Source: Synechococcus sp. CO36386bin_37 (GTDB lineage: Bacteria > Cyanobacteriota > Cyanobacteriia > PCC-6307 > Cyanobiaceae). Taken from it: a stretch of 8,252 bases of DNA. The notes beneath the pieces were generated by a model. That model did not search any database, was not told the origin of the DNA, and was given only the letters and a program-made list of their open reading frames with translations. Made by a program: the position numbers and the translations under genes. Shown here one piece after another: positions 7,093 to 8,252 of the stretch. Where the stretch lies: contig WTGE01000016.1 of NCBI GenBank assembly GCA_011525445.1, forward strand, positions 1 to 8,252, in the 5' to 3' direction. Positions within the stretch are counted from its first letter, which is position 1. Each line of letters opens with the position of its first letter.

Positions 7093-7133
7093 CTTTTAAC
7101 CCTAGTTCGGTCTTTTTTTTTGTCACCTGATTT
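7093..7133 (-). other. 41-base gap between rlpA and the MNIO operon, with an A9 run
   Basis: The gap holds nine consecutive A's (minus strand, 7121-7113) and the AGGG ribosome site. I see no hairpin that could stop transcription from rlpA and no clear promoter, although GTGACA lies just ahead of the A run. The operon may be read through from rlpA or use a promoter inside the end of rlpA. The drop in G+C content falls here and in the last few codons of rlpA. Confidence 0.4.
7100..7103 (-). promoter_or_regulatory. Ribosome binding site (AGGG) for the MNIO gene
   Basis: AGGG on the minus strand lies 7 bases before the ATG at 7092. It favours this start over the in-frame ATG six codons later. 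Confidence 0.45.
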
Positions 7134-7622
7134 CTAATTTCTTTTTGTTTTCTCCTTGAGGATCTCGAGCTGAACCGGTACCTCGCCGGCTTGCATCATT
7201 CTTAATTCCTGTGCTGCCCCATGGGCGAGGTCAATCACGCGGTGATACCGAAACGGTCCACGGTCGTTGATTCGCACGACAACGCTTCGGCCATTGCTCA
7301 GATTGGTGACCCGCACCTTGGTGCCGAAGGGCAGGGTTCGATGGGCAGCGGTCAAGGTTCCCTTGCGGAGGCGTTCACCACTGGCGGTGGTTCGTCCGTA
7401 GAACCCGGGCCCGTACCAGCTTGCAGCGCCCTGCACCACCTGGATCAGTCTGCTCGGGGCGGACGTCTGGGTTGCAACCGGCTTGGGGAGCGGTGTTGGC
7501 AGGGACCTGAGTTGCGCTTCCGGGATGGTCTCGATGATGAATTCCTCACCGCTGGGGCTGGCCTCCATGGCAGGTGCCACCAACACCAACAATGTCAGCA
7601 CTAGCCATGCCAGAGGTTTCAT
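7134..7622 (-). CDS. rlpA: Exported RlpA-like double-psi beta-barrel protein
   Basis: The product is 162 residues. Residues 1-22 form a signal peptide: MKP, a Leu/Val-rich core, then APAMEA ahead of SPSG. A Pro-rich linker leads to a single RlpA-like barrel at about 64-155. The family signatures are GAASWYG (65-71), TASGE (79-83), AAHRTLPFGT (92-101), NDRGPF (119-124) and VIDLAHGAA (129-137). RlpA proteins act in the periplasm on peptidoglycan; characterised members are lytic transglycosylases on denuded glycan, and the Asp of NDRGPF (Asp120) is a catalytic residue. There is no lipobox cysteine and no SPOR domain, so this is a soluble short form. The ATG at 7622 is chosen because it begins the signal peptide; a longer frame to 7769 overlaps the upstream gene. 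Most of the gene is G+C-rich, but its last codons (KEKTKRN) are A-rich like the sequence beyond. Confidence 0.9.
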   Translation of the reverse strand: MKPLAWLVLTLLVLVAPAMEASPSGEEFIIETIPEAQLRSLPTPLPKPVATQTSAPSRLIQVVQGAASWYGPGFYGRTTASGERLRKGTLTAAHRTLPFGTKVRVTNLSNGRSVVVRINDRGPFRYHRVIDLAHGAAQELRMMQAGEVPVQLEILKEKTKRN

Positions 7623-7648
7623 CCGCCGCCCCCGAATGCTCGGATTGA

Positions 7649-7663
7649 AGCGCCATTGGCGCT
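7649..7663. repeat. Small perfect inverted repeat between decarboxylase and rlpA genes
   Basis: AGCGCC and GGCGCT flank a 3-base loop in the 46-base gap before rlpA. There is no T run on either side, so it is a poor intrinsic terminator. It may be a weak mRNA stem or chance. Confidence 0.3.
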
Positions 7664-7668
7664 GGATT

Positions 7669-8252
7669 TCACCCCCTGGCCACCACAGACAGTGTGTTCG
7701 GTATTTGATCTCCCCAGAACGCCTGCTGTCGCTGGAGCCAGGCCTGCCGGTTGCGATCCAGGCGTTCACCGGGAATCAGCAGGGGGATTCCCGGTGGGTA
7801 CGGACAGAGCAATGACGCTGCCACGCATCCCTCGGCATCCTTCAGATCCACGCCCCGATGCTCTGCATTCCAAGCCTCCATGGGTGACTGCGCTGTGGCG
7901 CTCACCAGCGGCAGTGGTGGGGCTTCGAACGGCGGCAATGGATTGCGGTTGGGTGTGCTCTTCAGCAGCGCCTGCCAGTTTCGTTGGATCTGGTGAGCGA
8001 GGCCTCGGTGTCGGCCCAGGCCCAGGCAGAAGGTGAGGCTGGCTGGTTCCGGCAATTCGCCCACCAACCCGCGGGGCAGGAACCAATCATCCGCCTCGAG
8101 GCCGGTGATTCCCGCCTGGCCCGTGTGAAGGATCAGGCGCAGCGGATCCTGGTTGTTCAGCAGAGGCACGCCGCTGTTGCGCAGGTCCTCGGCGAGGGCT
8201 GCAGCCTCCTGCAGACGCCGCAGCAATTGCCGGCGTCCCTTGCGCCGCTGCC
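7669..8252 (-). CDS. Orn/Lys/Arg decarboxylase, C-terminal part (cut by right window edge)
   Basis: The frame is open to the right edge, and 193 C-terminal residues are visible. The segment PYPPGIPLLIPGE, beginning 44 residues from the end, is the signature of the C-terminal domain of the fold-type I Orn/Lys/Arg decarboxylase family. The preceding VDLKDAEGCVAASLL fits the same domain. The PLP-binding lysine domain lies off the window. The expected reaction is PLP-dependent decarboxylation of a basic amino acid to a polyamine precursor (putrescine, cadaverine or agmatine); which one cannot be told from this part. Base composition is G+C-rich (62-67% in sampled rows), like the body of rlpA and unlike the genes to the left. 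The stop at 7669 is 46 bases before the rlpA ATG on the same strand, so the two could share a transcript. Confidence 0.85.
   Translation of the reverse strand, partial: QRRKGRRQLLRRLQEAAALAEDLRNSGVPLLNNQDPLRLILHTGQAGITGLEADDWFLPRGLVGELPEPASLTFCLGLGRHRGLAHQIQRNWQALLKSTPNRNPLPPFEAPPLPLVSATAQSPMEAWNAEHRGVDLKDAEGCVAASLLCPYPPGIPLLIPGERLDRNRQAWLQRQQAFWGDQIPNTLSVVARG

Noticed and set aside
7656..8086. Several frames on both strands over the decarboxylase end
   Set aside because: High G+C content leaves many long chance frames. The frame with the PPGIP...PGE signature is the real gene.

Overview
The window looks like a marine picocyanobacterial chromosome (Synechococcus, or Prochlorococcus of the MIT9313 type). 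This is inferred from the style of the two right-hand genes and from base composition, not from any comparison. Sampled 60-base rows right of about 7,150 run 62-67% G+C. Rows to the left run about 30-58%. The left seven-eighths therefore looks like an accessory block next to a core segment.

Layout, left to right. (1) 1-1765, minus strand: the N-terminal 588 residues of a large multicopper oxidase whose C-terminal half lies off the left edge. (2) 1766-1928: a 163-base divergent intergenic region. (3) 1929-2366, plus strand: a small single-domain cupin. (4) 2375-7092, minus strand: a tight four-gene operon. In transcription order it encodes a DUF692/MNIO family iron oxygenase, its partner protein (DUF2063/HvfC-like N-terminus with a PqqD/RRE-like C-terminus), an FAD-dependent L-amino-acid/amine oxidase, and a DHA2-type MFS exporter. 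Two junctions are ATGA overlaps and the third is a 4-base gap. (5) 7134-7622, minus strand: an exported RlpA-like double-psi beta-barrel protein. (6) 7669-8252, minus strand: the C-terminal end of an Orn/Lys/Arg decarboxylase, cut by the right edge.

How the genes may work together. The four-gene operon is the most interesting part. MNIO enzymes with such partners modify peptides, typically at cysteine or at C-terminal residues, in RiPP pathways such as methanobactin, 3-thiaglutamate and bufferins. Here the MNIO pair is coupled to a flavin amine oxidase and an efflux pump, so the unit reads as make, oxidise, export. No precursor peptide gene is visible next to it, so the substrate is unknown: it could be encoded elsewhere or could be non-peptidic. 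The cupin and the multicopper oxidase may belong to the same accessory block, but nothing in the sequence ties them to the operon functionally.

No tRNA, rRNA, CRISPR array, transposase or integrase was recognised. The only gaps between genes are 163, 8, 4, 41 and 46 bases.
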